A stretch of DNA of 64,000 nucleotides from a bacterium. Its GTDB lineage: Bacteria > Vulcanimicrobiota > Vulcanimicrobiia > Vulcanimicrobiales > Vulcanimicrobiaceae. The first letter of the stretch is position 1; each line of letters starts with the position of its first letter. The stretch is taken from NCBI GenBank assembly GCA_021790935.1, contig JAJYFL010000005.1, forward strand, positions 62,001 to 126,000, written 5' to 3'. The notes beneath the pieces are model-generated. The model ran no database searches and was not told where the DNA came from. It saw nothing but the letters and a program-made list of their open reading frames with translations. The position numbers were made by a program, and so were the translations under genes. This document shows, piece after piece, positions 1-8,970 of the stretch.

Positions 1-395
1 TAAACGCCGGCCGGAACCGTCGCGTCGACGGCGCGTCGAATGTCGCCGGCGTGCCCCTCGATACGCAGCGCTAAGTGGGTAAGCCGCGTTTCCATCGGTG
101 GAGCGCCGTCGTTGGCGTAGGTGAGGGTGAGGTGATAGGACGTTTCGCGCACGGCCGTCGGTATGGAATCGGCAGCATAGAGCATTCCGTAGCTGCCGTC
201 GCTGAAACGGCTGGCGCTGGGGAATTGAAACGGTCGATCGACGTAGTCGCGGGCGCCGGCGCTGGGGGGCGTGGTATGGCGGAGTACGATCTCCGCGGCG
301 AGCCGTTCTTCATCGCTCTGGCCGAGCGTTTTGAACCCGACGCTTTGCAGTGGAAACGCGAGTCGTACGAGGCGTTCGCTCAGCGTAGTTAGCAT
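1..395 (-). CDS. RES-domain toxin (partial, runs off the left edge)
   Basis: This minus-strand reading frame starts with ATG at 395 and stays open to the window edge, giving 131 residues without a stop. It carries the RES-family signature: an Arg-Phe-Ser at residues 63-65 (SRFSDGSYGMLYAAD) followed by TAVRE with the conserved Glu near residue 84. Known RES toxins of type II toxin-antitoxin systems degrade NAD+ by phosphorolysis or hydrolysis, using these Arg and Glu positions. The start codon overlaps the stop of the upstream antitoxin by one base (TGATG), so the two are translationally coupled. The C-terminus is outside the window. The family call rests on motif and context, and the activity is inferred from the family. 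Confidence 0.82.
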   Translation of the reverse strand, partial: MLTTLSERLVRLAFPLQSVGFKTLGQSDEERLAAEIVLRHTTPPSAGARDYVDRPFQFPSASRFSDGSYGMLYAADSIPTAVRETSYHLTLTYANDGAPPMETRLTHLALRIEGHAGDIRRAVDATVPAGV

Positions 396-793
396 CAGGA
401 GTTCAACGCCTGTTCGATATACCGGCGTACCTCGACCAGCGCAGTGAATCTGCCGCTGAGCAAAAGCTCCGTTGGCGCATGGCCGCCGAATGCGGGGTTC
501 GGGCGATGGACCCACTGATCGGCGAAGCGTTCGTCGCCATACAGCCGGTGCAGCCCGTCGTAGATGCCCAACAGGTGCGAGATCCGTTCGAGCGCGTCCG
601 GCTCGAGCGGGGCACGGTCGTTTTCCGCCCAATCCCGCACGGTGCGCGGTGGGCGATTGAGCAGCGCTGGCAGGTGATGCTTGCGCAGGTTCCAGTGCTC
701 CGCGACGCGTTCGAGGAGTTTAAGGGCGACCGTGCGGCGTACCGCCGGCGTCTCGTGGGCCAGCCCAATCAAGCTGGAATACGATGCGGCCAT
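395..793 (-). CDS. Antitoxin of the Xre/MbcA/ParS (DUF2384) type
   Basis: This 132-residue protein precedes the RES toxin in a two-gene operon. The N-terminal part contains a helix-turn-helix-like stretch (LLNRPPRTVRDW), and the C-terminal half, with ERISHLLGIYDGLHRLYGD followed by WVHRPNPAFGG, is the toxin-binding domain characteristic of MbcA/ParS antitoxins. It should neutralise the RES toxin and repress its own promoter. The ATG lies only 8 nt downstream of a perfect TATAAT, and no Shine-Dalgarno sequence fits in that space, so a leaderless mRNA is predicted. An in-frame TTG at codon 8 is an alternative start. Confidence 0.85.
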   Translation of the reverse strand: MAASYSSLIGLAHETPAVRRTVALKLLERVAEHWNLRKHHLPALLNRPPRTVRDWAENDRAPLEPDALERISHLLGIYDGLHRLYGDERFADQWVHRPNPAFGGHAPTELLLSGRFTALVEVRRYIEQALNS

Positions 794-801
794 ATTGCCA
801 T

Positions 802-831
802 ATTATAGCATAAATGTGGCAAAAGTGCCAC
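802..831 (-). promoter_or_regulatory. Promoter and operator of the RES/Xre operon
   Basis: Read on the minus strand, 807-802 is a perfect TATAAT preceded by TGC, which makes an extended -10 element. Directly upstream lies a perfect 6-bp inverted repeat with a 4-nt spacer (GTGGCA-N4-TGCCAC, 816-831), a probable operator for the antitoxin. The -10 box ends 8 nt before the antitoxin ATG, so transcription should start at or within one or two bases of that codon. No good -35 box is visible. Confidence 0.7.
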
Positions 832-888
832 CATGCGGACGGCTTGGGTAGTGGTCCCATTTGAAGGGGGGCCATGCCTGCCGCTGAG

Positions 889-1072
889 TTACATGAGGTC
901 GGGCAGGTTTCCGAGATCGTGCACCGTCCAGAGCCGATCCGTAAGCCCTGCTTTGATTGCCGGCGTCGTCTTGATCGTCGAGTGCTTCCGGCAGAAGTTG
1001 TAGTGCATGAAGTAGAGCGCGGGGGCGCGCTGTAGGTTCTGTGCCTTCTTCGAAAAGGCGTTCGTTAGTCGC
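889..1072 (-). pseudogene. C-terminal remnant of an IS1-like transposase
   Basis: The minus strand encodes RLTNAFSKKAQNLQ, then YFMHYNFCRKHSTIKTTPA, then GLTDRLWTVHDL, ending in TAA at 891-889. This is the familiar C-terminal tail of a family of IS1-like transposases (consensus of the type FSKK...HFMHYNFCRIH...TPAMAAG). Only about 60 residues remain. The N-terminal catalytic part is absent, because the frame runs directly into the last codons of ssb. Downstream, 845-860 (TGGGTAGTGGTCCCAT) may be the outer end of the same element. No intact start or second terminal repeat was found, so the element is dead. Confidence 0.75.
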
Positions 1073-1525
1073 CTAGAACGGGATCTCGTCGTCGAGGGCG
1101 TCGTCGATCGCGCCGCCGGAGGATGCGCCCGCTACAGCACCGGCGGGTGCCGCGTTGCGGCCGCCCGACCACTCGTCGCCACCGCTCTCGCTGCGGTCGC
1201 GCGGCGAGCCGAGCATCTGCATCGTGTTGATCACGACCTCGGTCGCCTGGCGCTTGTTGCCTTCCTTGTCGTCGTACTGACGAATGGAAAGCCGCCCTTC
1301 AACCAAGCATGACATGCCCTTCTTGAGGTACGTGTTGCAGGTTTCGGCGAGCTTCTCCCACGCGACAACGTCGATGAAGAGCGTGTCTTCCGGTTTTGGG
1401 TCGCGCTTGTTGGGATTCACGGCCAGGCGAAACTTCGTAACACCCGCCCCGGACGCGATATACCGAATCTCGGGGTCCCGGACCAGCGTCCCGACCAGGA
1501 TGACCTTATTGAACGATGCCGCCAT
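1073..1525 (-). CDS. ssb: Single-stranded DNA-binding protein
   Basis: This 150-residue protein binds and protects single-stranded DNA during replication, repair and recombination. Residues 1 to about 105 form the OB fold, starting with FNKVILVGTLVRDPEIRY and including FIDVVAWEKLAE. A flexible Gly/Ala/Ser-rich linker follows, and the tail ends in DDEIPF, the acidic tip that docks partner proteins (canonical DDDIPF). It lies 91 bp downstream of rpsF on the same strand, the usual rpsF-ssb order, although rpsR, which often follows, is not next. A transposase remnant starts immediately after its stop codon. Confidence 0.97.
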   Translation of the reverse strand: MAASFNKVILVGTLVRDPEIRYIASGAGVTKFRLAVNPNKRDPKPEDTLFIDVVAWEKLAETCNTYLKKGMSCLVEGRLSIRQYDDKEGNKRQATEVVINTMQMLGSPRDRSESGGDEWSGGRNAAPAGAVAGASSGGAIDDALDDEIPF

Positions 1526-1616
1526 GTTGCGCTACTCTTTCTCCGGCTATAACGGTGCTCTGCGAATACTTCACGACGCCGATCGTACGCGCTAGGTGTG
1601 CCACCAGCCTGGCACT

Positions 1617-1952
1617 TTACAGCGTGGGGATGGGCGGCGGCGCCTTCTCGGCGGCCAGGGCATGTTTGTCGAGCTTGATCAGCAGCGCGCGCATGACGTT
1701 TTCGTTTAGCGTGAGTTGGCGCTCTAGCTCCTTGGCCGCAGCGGCGTCGCTCTGGAAGCGCATCACCGCGTAGATGCCCTCGCGTACGTCGTTCATCTCG
1801 TAGGCCAGGCGCTTCTTGCCCAGTTTCTCGGTGGCCAGCACCGAGCCGCCGATCTGTTTGAGCTGCTCGGCAATCGCCGCGATGCGCTCGTCGGCCTCGG
1901 CTTCTTCGAAATTCGGCCGCAAAATATAGGTTACTTCGTAATCGACGCTCAT
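1617..1952 (-). CDS. rpsF: Small ribosomal subunit protein bS6
   Basis: This 111-residue protein is S6 of the 30S subunit, which pairs with S18 on the platform. The start MSVDYEVTYILRP and the core KLGKKRLAYEMNDVREGIYA are typical. An upstream in-frame extension to 2135 exists, but the ATG at 1952 has a strong GGAGAGGG ribosome binding site about 6 nt before it and matches the family length, so that start is used. It heads the rpsF-ssb transcription unit. Confidence 0.96.
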   Translation of the reverse strand: MSVDYEVTYILRPNFEEAEADERIAAIAEQLKQIGGSVLATEKLGKKRLAYEMNDVREGIYAVMRFQSDAAAAKELERQLTLNENVMRALLIKLDKHALAAEKAPPPIPTL

Positions 1953-2051
1953 GGTTATCCCTCTCCGGACGCTCGCTTGCGGCGAGTGGCCCACCGAGCC
2001 CGGCGGGCAGGGGGTACGGGCCGGAAAACTCCGAACCCGAAAACGCGGATT

Positions 2052-2080
2052 AGCATACCATGGCAACCGGCGGGGAGCAA
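2052..2080 (-). promoter_or_regulatory. Probable promoter of rpsF-ssb
   Basis: On the minus strand a TTGCTC hexamer (2080-2075) is followed after 17 nt by TATGCT (2057-2052), which is preceded by TGG, giving an extended -10. The expected transcript would have a leader of about 90 nt before the rpsF ATG. The hexamers and spacing are read directly; activity is inferred. Confidence 0.5.
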
Positions 2081-2193
2081 GGGGACGGGCGCGGAGCCCG
2101 GCGCTCGGGCACCGGGGCGGCCGGATTCTCAGCAATCTTTAACTGCCGTCTGGGATGCTGGTCGCTGTCCACGGAAGGGAAGTCGCGACCTCC

Positions 2194-5100
2194 ATGCCCA
2201 TCGCAAAGTTTGCCGTAAACCGCCGCATAACCGTGGCCATGATCGCCACGGCCATCGTCGTGCTCGGTATCTTTGCGTTGCCTCGTCTGCCCGTCTCCCT
2301 GCTTCCCAGCTTCTCTCCGCCGGTCGTCTTCGTCAGCATCAGCTATAAGAACGTCGCGCCGCAACAGATGGAGACGCTCATTACGCGGCCGATAGAAAAC
2401 GCCGTGAGCCGCGTCGCCGGCGTCGAGCAGATCAACTCCAGGTCGTCCGAGGGCAGCAGCATCGTCATCGCCCAGTTCTATTATGGGACGAACATCGATA
2501 CGGCCGCCGTCGACGTCCAAGAACAGGTCGCGCGGATCTACAGCTCGTTGCCGAACGACCCCAATCTTTCGCAACCGGCCATCAACAAATTCGATCCGAA
2601 TCAGCTGCCGGTCGTGAACCTTTTCGTCACCGATCCCAACATGACGGTGCGCCACCTCGGCGATCTCTGGACCAACACCCTTTCCGACGAGTTTTCGAGC
2701 GTCGCCGGAGTCGCGTCGGTGGCGATCAGCAACGACCAAACTCGCGCCATCATGATCGCCCCAAACGAAACGCTGTTGGCCGGCGACGGCTTGACGTTGA
2801 GCCAAATCGTCAACCGAGTTAGCCAAGAAAACTTGAACCTCCCCGCCGGAATCATTCGGATATCGAATAAAGAATATCAAATCCAAGCGAACGAATTGTT
2901 CCAAAATGCGCGGCAGGTTGGTAATATCATCGTCGCAACCAAGAACGGCGCCCCCATATACCTGAAGAACGTCGCGACCGTTAGCGACTCCATCGAAGAA
3001 CAGCGCTCGTTCCAGCGCTTGAACGGCACGCCGGCGATCAGCGTTTCGATTGTCGCGCAGCCTAACGCCAACGTGGTCCAGACGGCCAACGGCGTCTACG
3101 CAAAGATCGCCCAGGTGCAAAAGCGCTATCCCGGCATGCATATGTCGGTCGTCTTCGGGCAGCGTAATTTCATCACGCAGGCCGTCACCGCGCTAGAGCA
3201 CACCGCGTTCTACGGGGCCATCCTCGCGGTCCTCGTCATCCTGCTCTTCCTGCACTCGTGGCGATCGACGCTCATCGTCGCGATCTCGCTGCCGATCTCG
3301 GTGCTCGGCACGCTGTTCGCCGCCTACATTCTCGGCTATTCGCTGAACACGATGACGCTCGGGGGCCTGGCACTCTCCGTTGGCCTGATCGTCGACGACG
3401 CGATCGTGGTAATCGAAAATATCTATCGGCATATGGCGCGCGGCCAAACCGTAAGGGAGGCGGCTGAAAGCGCCGTCACCGAGATATTCTCCGCGGTTTT
3501 CGCCTCGTCTATCACGGTCATCTCCGTATTCATCCCGCTGCTGCTCATTCCGGGCGTGCAGGGGCTCATCTTCGCTCCGTTCGCGCTCATGGTGATGGTT
3601 GCCGTGGCCATCTCGCTGCTCGTCGCATTGACGACCGTGCCGATGCTTTCGACCGTGCTCCTTCGCAACGAAGTCTCCCATGCCAACGGCCGTCGTATGG
3701 GCGGGTACGCGCGCTTCGTCGCCAATTTCGATGCCGCCTACGGGCGCTTCGCAGGATGGTACCGCCGCCGGCTCGAGTGGTCGATCGACCACCCCGGCCG
3801 CGTCGTAGCGGCAGCCGGCGTCGTCATCATCCTGACCATCCTAGCGTTGCGGATGGGCGCCGTTGCCACCGAACTCTTCCCCGCCGATAACTCCCGCTAC
3901 GTGCGTTTCAATCTCCGCATGCCCAACGGCACCGCACTGAGCATCATGAATACGGTCGCGCGCGGCGTCGAACGGCGGATGAGCAAGGACCCGCGCGTCG
4001 CCTCGGTCGGGGCACAGGTCGGCAGCGAGGGATATATCATATCGCAAAGCGTCTCGAACATCGCTTCGCTTGCGATAACGCTCAAACCAGGGACGACGAG
4101 CAGCACCGCGGCGCAGTTCGTCCAGCAATGGCAGTCGGCTCTCAACGGCACCGGCAGCCCGGCCGCTCGCGCGCGCGGCTCAAAACCGATTGCGGGGCTG
4201 CAAGCGTTCGGCCATCCGATCGACATTCTGCAAAACATCATCGCGCGCGGTCAGAGCGCGCTGGACGTTCAGATCTACGGTCCGAGCGAGAACACGCTCT
4301 ATACCATAGCTCAGAGACAGGTCATACCGAAGCTTCAGCAAGTGCGCGGGCTCTCGCGACCCGACACGAGCATCACGCCATCGCAACCGCTGCTCAACGT
4401 CGCGGTCAACCGCACCCTCGCCGCGCAACTCGGTCTTTCGACGCAAGACGTCGCGCAGACGATCGATACCGCGACGAGCGGCGATACGGCTTCCTTCCTG
4501 CAAGTCAACGGAACGGAGTACCCGATCGTCGTCCAGCTGCCGCCCGACCAGCGGCGGTCGCTCCCATCTATCGACCAGTTGCAGATTCCGGTTTCGAGCA
4601 CCGGCGGTGGCTCTGCCGCCCCGCTCACCTCCACGACGGCAGCGACGGCGGGAGGAGGCTTCACCCTGCCGACGGTGCCGCTCGGCGAGATCGCCAACAT
4701 CACGACGGGCGTCGGTCCATCGGAGATCACGCGCCAGAATAAGCAGCGCGAGATCGACGTCACGGCCGATCTCACCGGTATTCCGCTCGGAGCGGCGGTC
4801 CAAGCGGCAACGAAGATCATGAACTCGATCGTGTTGCCGCCCGGCTACTATTGGGAGTTCGGGCAATCGGTGACGCAGCAAAGCCAGGCCTTCAGCAGCA
4901 TGGGATTGATCGTAATCCTCGCCATCCTGTTGATCTACATGCTCCTCTCCTCGCAGTTCGAATCGCTGCTGCACCCACTCATCATCATGGTCTCGGTACC
5001 GCTCTCCCTCGCCGGCGTCGTGCTGGCGCTCGTGCTTACGCATCGTTCCTTCGGCTTGACGGCCTTCATAGGCATGCTCATGCTGGTGGGCATCGTCGTA

Positions 5101-5478
5101 AAGAACGCCATCCTCGTGGTGGAGTTCACCAATCAGCTGCGCCGCCGCGGGCTCTCCGCGCGCGACGCGGTCCTCCAGGCCGCACCCTTGCGGCTCCGGC
5201 CGATTTTGATGACGACGCTTGCCACCGTCGGCGGCATGCTTCCGCTAGCGATCGGGATCGAAGCCGGAAGCGAAACGCAGGCTCCGCTCGGAACGGTCGT
5301 CGTCGGGGGACTGCTCTGTTCGACGATGCTCTCCCTGGTGGTTATTCCGACGCTGTATCTGTGGTCGGCGCAACATATCGAACCGCGCTTCAACCGGGAG
5401 CGGCACGGCGGCAACGGTCGCCCACGCTTACCGAAAGCGGGCGGCGCTCCGCACGCCGAGCCGATCGCGCCGGCCTAA
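2194..5478 (+). CDS. RND-family multidrug efflux permease (AcrB/HAE1 type)
   Basis: This 1,094-residue inner-membrane transporter has the AcrB layout: a first transmembrane helix near residues 10-30, a large periplasmic loop, helices 2-6, a second loop, and helices 7-12. The proton-relay residues are present: a Asp pair at 401-402 in SVGLIVDDAIVVIEN and a Lys at about 970 in VGIVVKNAILVVEF. It should exchange protons for drugs or other amphiphiles. The ATG at 2194 is chosen over 2155 because a GGAAGGGAAG stretch precedes it and the protein then begins like AcrB. No membrane-fusion or TolC-type partner lies beside it, so its partners must be encoded elsewhere. Confidence 0.95.
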   Translation: MPIAKFAVNRRITVAMIATAIVVLGIFALPRLPVSLLPSFSPPVVFVSISYKNVAPQQMETLITRPIENAVSRVAGVEQINSRSSEGSSIVIAQFYYGTNIDTAAVDVQEQVARIYSSLPNDPNLSQPAINKFDPNQLPVVNLFVTDPNMTVRHLGDLWTNTLSDEFSSVAGVASVAISNDQTRAIMIAPNETLLAGDGLTLSQIVNRVSQENLNLPAGIIRISNKEYQIQANELFQNARQVGNIIVATKNGAPIYLKNVATVSDSIEEQRSFQRLNGTPAISVSIVAQPNANVVQTANGVYAKIAQVQKRYPGMHMSVVFGQRNFITQAVTALEHTAFYGAILAVLVILLFLHSWRSTLIVAISLPISVLGTLFAAYILGYSLNTMTLGGLALSVGLIVDDAIVVIENIYRHMARGQTVREAAESAVTEIFSAVFASSITVISVFIPLLLIPGVQGLIFAPFALMVMVAVAISLLVALTTVPMLSTVLLRNEVSHANGRRMGGYARFVANFDAAYGRFAGWYRRRLEWSIDHPGRVVAAAGVVIILTILALRMGAVATELFPADNSRYVRFNLRMPNGTALSIMNTVARGVERRMSKDPRVASVGAQVGSEGYIISQSVSNIASLAITLKPGTTSSTAAQFVQQWQSALNGTGSPAARARGSKPIAGLQAFGHPIDILQNIIARGQSALDVQIYGPSENTLYTIAQRQVIPKLQQVRGLSRPDTSITPSQPLLNVAVNRTLAAQLGLSTQDVAQTIDTATSGDTASFLQVNGTEYPIVVQLPPDQRRSLPSIDQLQIPVSSTGGGSAAPLTSTTAATAGGGFTLPTVPLGEIANITTGVGPSEITRQNKQREIDVTADLTGIPLGAAVQAATKIMNSIVLPPGYYWEFGQSVTQQSQAFSSMGLIVILAILLIYMLLSSQFESLLHPLIIMVSVPLSLAGVVLALVLTHRSFGLTAFIGMLMLVGIVVKNAILVVEFTNQLRRRGLSARDAVLQAAPLRLRPILMTTLATVGGMLPLAIGIEAGSETQAPLGTVVVGGLLCSTMLSLVVIPTLYLWSAQHIEPRFNRERHGGNGRPRLPKAGGAPHAEPIAPA

Positions 5479-5482
5479 CAGG

Positions 5483-6250
5483 TTAACCCCCGTGCATGCT
5501 CTTCGCAAAAAAATACGCGGTCATCGCGGTGCCGATGGCGATCACGACGCTCCGAGAGACGCGCGCCGGCAATCGCCGGAAGAAACGCGCGCCGAAGTAC
5601 CCGCCGAGTACCGCGAACGCCGCCATCAAGACCGCCGGAAACCACTGGATGATGCCGGCGATGACGAACGGAACGATCGCGATACCATTGATGGTGATCG
5701 ACAGCACGTTCTTGACGCCGTTCATCGCATTGAGGCTCGGCAACCCCGAAAACGCCAGAATCGCGAGCATCAATATCCCCATGCCGGCGCCGAAGTAGCC
5801 GCCGTAGACCGAGACGCAAAACTGCAGCGCTAACTGCAGCGGCGTGTGTTTGCGGGCGCTGGCCGCATGCGGCTTTACAAAATACGGGCTGAGCGCGAAG
5901 ACCACCGTTGCGAACAGCAGCAAGAACGGAATCATGCGCTGGAAGAGGATCGGCGGCGTCTTTAGCAGCAACACCGCGCCGCCGAGCGAGCCGACGAGGC
6001 TCACGAGCAATGGAAGCAAGAGCAGGTGGCGATGCTCCCGGATCTCTTCCTTGTAGCCGCGCGCGCTACCCAGAACTCCGACCCACATGGCCGTATTGTT
6101 CGTGGCGTTCGCCGCGATCGGCGGCACACCGACGAAGATGAGCGTCGGGAACGAGAGAAAACTCCCCCCGCCCGCAACGCTGTTAATCGCACCGGCTACG
6201 AGCGCGACCGCAGCCAGGGCCACGATGTGGGCGAGACTCAACGGCGGCAA
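5483..6250 (-). CDS. TSUP (TauE/SafE) family membrane transporter
   Basis: This 255-residue protein has about eight hydrophobic segments. The family pattern shows at the N-terminus (AGAINSVAGGGSFLSFP) and again in the second half (GGYFGAGMGILMLAIL), the internal duplication seen in TauE/SafE proteins. Members carry sulfite, sulfonates or other anions across the inner membrane; the substrate cannot be read here. It starts 9 bp after the rel stop and is probably co-transcribed with it. Confidence 0.88.
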   Translation of the reverse strand: MPPLSLAHIVALAAVALVAGAINSVAGGGSFLSFPTLIFVGVPPIAANATNNTAMWVGVLGSARGYKEEIREHRHLLLLPLLVSLVGSLGGAVLLLKTPPILFQRMIPFLLLFATVVFALSPYFVKPHAASARKHTPLQLALQFCVSVYGGYFGAGMGILMLAILAFSGLPSLNAMNGVKNVLSITINGIAIVPFVIAGIIQWFPAVLMAAFAVLGGYFGARFFRRLPARVSRSVVIAIGTAMTAYFFAKSMHGG

Positions 6251-6259
6251 CGGGGTTGC

Positions 6260-8434
6260 TTACGAACCTTGAGAGACGCGCACTTCGCGCTTGGTTACGC
6301 GATAGACGCGGCGTACGTCTTTGAGCGTCTCGAGCTTGCGCAAGATCTTGTGCAGGTGCTCGAGGTCGTGGATTTGGACGGTCAAACTGACGACCGCGTG
6401 ATGGTCGCGTTTCACGCGCGCGGTGACGGAACTCACCTGCGTCTTCATCTCCGAAAACACGCCCATCACGTCTTGCAGTAAGGCCGTGCGGTCGAGCGCT
6501 TCGATCTCGATATCGACGGCGTGCGCGAACTCGGTCTTGCCGACCCACGTCGCCTCCAGCATCCGCTCCGGCGTCGCCGTCATGTACGCAACGTTGGGAC
6601 AGTCGGCGCGGTGAACGCTCACGCCCTTGCCGATGGTGACGTAACCGACGATCGGATCGCCCGGAACCGGGCTGCAGCACTTGGAGAGGCGCACCAGCAC
6701 GTCGTCGACGCCCGCGATGCGAATGCCGCTGGTTTTGCGCGCGACGCGGCGCGAAACCGAGGGCGGGCGCCCGACCTTGCCGATCTCGACGACGTTGGAG
6801 CCTTTGACTTCTTCTTTCAGGCGGTTGACGACGGATTGCGCCGACGCGTCGCCGAAACCGATCGCCGCGAAGAGATCGGCGGTATTCGCGTAGTTCGTAC
6901 GATGCGCGATGCGTTCGACGAGCTCGCCGCGCAGAACGTCGAGGCGGACGTGCTGGCGCGCGAGTTCGTGCTCGAGCGACTCCTGGCCGGCCAGCACGTT
7001 CTCTTCGCGGCGCTCCTTCCGGAACCACTGCTTGATCTTGTGCTTGGCACTCGACGTCTTGACCAGCGACAGCCAATCGAGCGAGGGTCGGCCGCTCGAC
7101 TTGTTGACGAGGATCTCGCAGATATCGCCGTTCTGGAGCTGGTAGTCGAGCGATACGATCCGCCCGTTGACGCGCGCGCCCACGCAATGGTTGCCGACAT
7201 CGGTATGCACCGAATACGCGAAGTCGAGCGGCGACCCGCCCGCCGGAACGCTAAAGACGTCGCCGCGCGGCGAGAAGACGAAGACCTGCGAATCGAACAA
7301 GTCGAGTTTCAAGTTTTCCATGAAGACGCGCGAATCGCGCATGTCTTTTTGCCACTCGAGCAACGCGCGCAGCCAAGAGAGTTTGTTCTCGAACTGGTCG
7401 GGCTTGCCGCCCTCTTTGTAGCGCCAGTGCGCCGCGATGCCGTACTCGCTGGTTCGGTGCATCTCCCACGTGCGTATTTGGATCTCGAGCGGCTCGCCCT
7501 CAGGGCCTACGACCGTGGTATGGAGCGACTGGTACATGTTCGGTTTAGGCATCGCGATGTAGTCTTTGAAGCGCCCCGGCAGCGGCGTCCACATCGAGTG
7601 GACCGTACCTAGGGCCGCGTAACAGTCTTTAACGCTGTCGACGATGATGCGGATCGCGGTGAGATCGTAGATCGTCGAGAAATCGCGGCCCGTCTTCATC
7701 TTCGTGTAGATCGAGTAAAAATGCTTGGGGCGCCCTTGTATCTCGGCGTTGATGCCGAGTCCGGCGAACTCGTCGCCCAAGCGCGTCGTCGCGCCCGTCA
7801 CCGCGCTCTCGCGTTCCTTGCGCGTCTTGGCCACGCGCTCGACGATCTCCCGATACGCTTCCGGGTCGAGGTAGCGCAGGCAGAGATCCTCCATCTCCCA
7901 TTTGATCTTCCAAATCCCGAGCCGATGCGCGATCGGGGTGTAGATGTCGAGCGTCTCGCGGGAGATCGCTACTTGCTTGGCATGCGGCAGACTTGCGAGC
8001 GTGCGCATGTTGTGCAAGCGGTCGGCGAGTTTGATGATGATGACGCGGATGTCCTTGGCCATCGCCATGAACATCTTGCGCAGGTTCTCGACCTGGGCTT
8101 CTTCTTTCGACTGGTACGGTATGCGCGTCAGTTTGGTAACGCCGTCGACGAGGCTCGCGATCTCGTCGCCGAATTTGGCCGCAACCTGCTCGCTCGTGAT
8201 GCTGGTATCTTCGACGACGTCGTGCAGGATCGCCGCGGCGATCGTTTGGCCGTCCATCTCGAGGTCGGCCAGGATCCCGGCCACCGCCAGCGGATGCTCG
8301 ATGTACGATTCGCCCGAGGCCCGGCGCTGGCTGCCGTGGGCCTGATCGGCCATCTCGTAGACGCGCGTAAGCCACGACCCGTCGAGCGACGGGTCGTAGA
8401 GGCGAACCTTCTCCACGAGCTCTGCAATCATCAT
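6260..8434 (-). CDS. rel: Bifunctional (p)ppGpp synthetase/hydrolase
   Basis: This 724-residue RelA/SpoT homologue makes and breaks the stringent-response alarmones. The HD hydrolase domain is intact (H71-D72 in HDVVED, KLADRLHNMRTL). The synthetase domain carries RFKDYIAMPKPNMYQS; the basic RFKD motif is typical of bifunctional Rel rather than the acidic version in monofunctional RelA. A TGS domain (SPRGDVFSVPAGGSPLDFAY) and a C-terminal ACT domain follow. It lies downstream of apt and a small exported protein, in an apt-rel order also seen in other bacteria, and runs straight into a TSUP transporter. Confidence 0.97.
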   Translation of the reverse strand: MMIAELVEKVRLYDPSLDGSWLTRVYEMADQAHGSQRRASGESYIEHPLAVAGILADLEMDGQTIAAAILHDVVEDTSITSEQVAAKFGDEIASLVDGVTKLTRIPYQSKEEAQVENLRKMFMAMAKDIRVIIIKLADRLHNMRTLASLPHAKQVAISRETLDIYTPIAHRLGIWKIKWEMEDLCLRYLDPEAYREIVERVAKTRKERESAVTGATTRLGDEFAGLGINAEIQGRPKHFYSIYTKMKTGRDFSTIYDLTAIRIIVDSVKDCYAALGTVHSMWTPLPGRFKDYIAMPKPNMYQSLHTTVVGPEGEPLEIQIRTWEMHRTSEYGIAAHWRYKEGGKPDQFENKLSWLRALLEWQKDMRDSRVFMENLKLDLFDSQVFVFSPRGDVFSVPAGGSPLDFAYSVHTDVGNHCVGARVNGRIVSLDYQLQNGDICEILVNKSSGRPSLDWLSLVKTSSAKHKIKQWFRKERREENVLAGQESLEHELARQHVRLDVLRGELVERIAHRTNYANTADLFAAIGFGDASAQSVVNRLKEEVKGSNVVEIGKVGRPPSVSRRVARKTSGIRIAGVDDVLVRLSKCCSPVPGDPIVGYVTIGKGVSVHRADCPNVAYMTATPERMLEATWVGKTEFAHAVDIEIEALDRTALLQDVMGVFSEMKTQVSSVTARVKRDHHAVVSLTVQIHDLEHLHKILRKLETLKDVRRVYRVTKREVRVSQGS

Positions 8435-8499
8435 CGGCTTATCCCCCTATGATGCCACAGAGATCTAGCCAGTTGCAAAGGCTTCGGGCTTGCCGCCGG

Positions 8500-8940
8500 T
8501 CATTCAAAGAAAATAAGGGCGATGCGGCCGTCGGGGTCGAGGCTGAACTCCATCCGAATCGAGCCGTTCTCGCAGGCCATGCGGTAGACGTAAAACCGGG
8601 CGCCGCGGGCCACGCTTATGCCAAGGAACGTGGCCTTCTGCAGGCCGCCCAAGCGGGCTAGCGCCGCGCTTCCGCCCTGCAGCACCTTGTCGGTCAGATT
8701 GGCGTTGACCGCCGCACCGTAACGGGAACGATCGATGGTGTCGCTCTGCCACGCCAGAAACTGCCCGATGGCGAGTTTGGTGACCTTGGGGTCTTCCGGA
8801 GCGGGGTGTGGCGGCGGTAACTTCGGCGCTCGGGCATCGGCGCCGGCGGTGGAGGCGGGAGCGGGCGGCGTCTGCGCCGTGCCTGCGGCTGCGGTGACGC
8901 CGATCATCGCGGCCAGCAAGGCAGCGGAGACGAAGCGCAA
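8500..8940 (-). CDS. Small exported protein of unknown function
   Basis: This 146-residue protein has an N-terminal signal peptide (MRFVSAALLAAMIGVTAAAGTAQ), then a Pro/Ala-rich linker, then a compact domain that starts near residue 50 and ends with SLDPDGRIALIFFE. That ending, a strand with DPDG turn, resembles the last strands of small DUF3887-like periplasmic domains, but I do not recognise the family firmly. It sits between apt and rel on the same strand with gaps of 30 and 65 bp, so it is probably in one operon with them. Confidence 0.75.
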   Translation of the reverse strand: MRFVSAALLAAMIGVTAAAGTAQTPPAPASTAGADARAPKLPPPHPAPEDPKVTKLAIGQFLAWQSDTIDRSRYGAAVNANLTDKVLQGGSAALARLGGLQKATFLGISVARGARFYVYRMACENGSIRMEFSLDPDGRIALIFFE

Positions 8941-8970
8941 CGGGGACCCTCTCTTTAGCCTTGCGGCCCG

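Noticed and set aside
2155-2193. Upstream ATG at 2155 as the start of the RND permease.
   Set aside because: It has no ribosome binding site and the extra 13 residues do not resemble AcrB-type starts; 2194 fits better.
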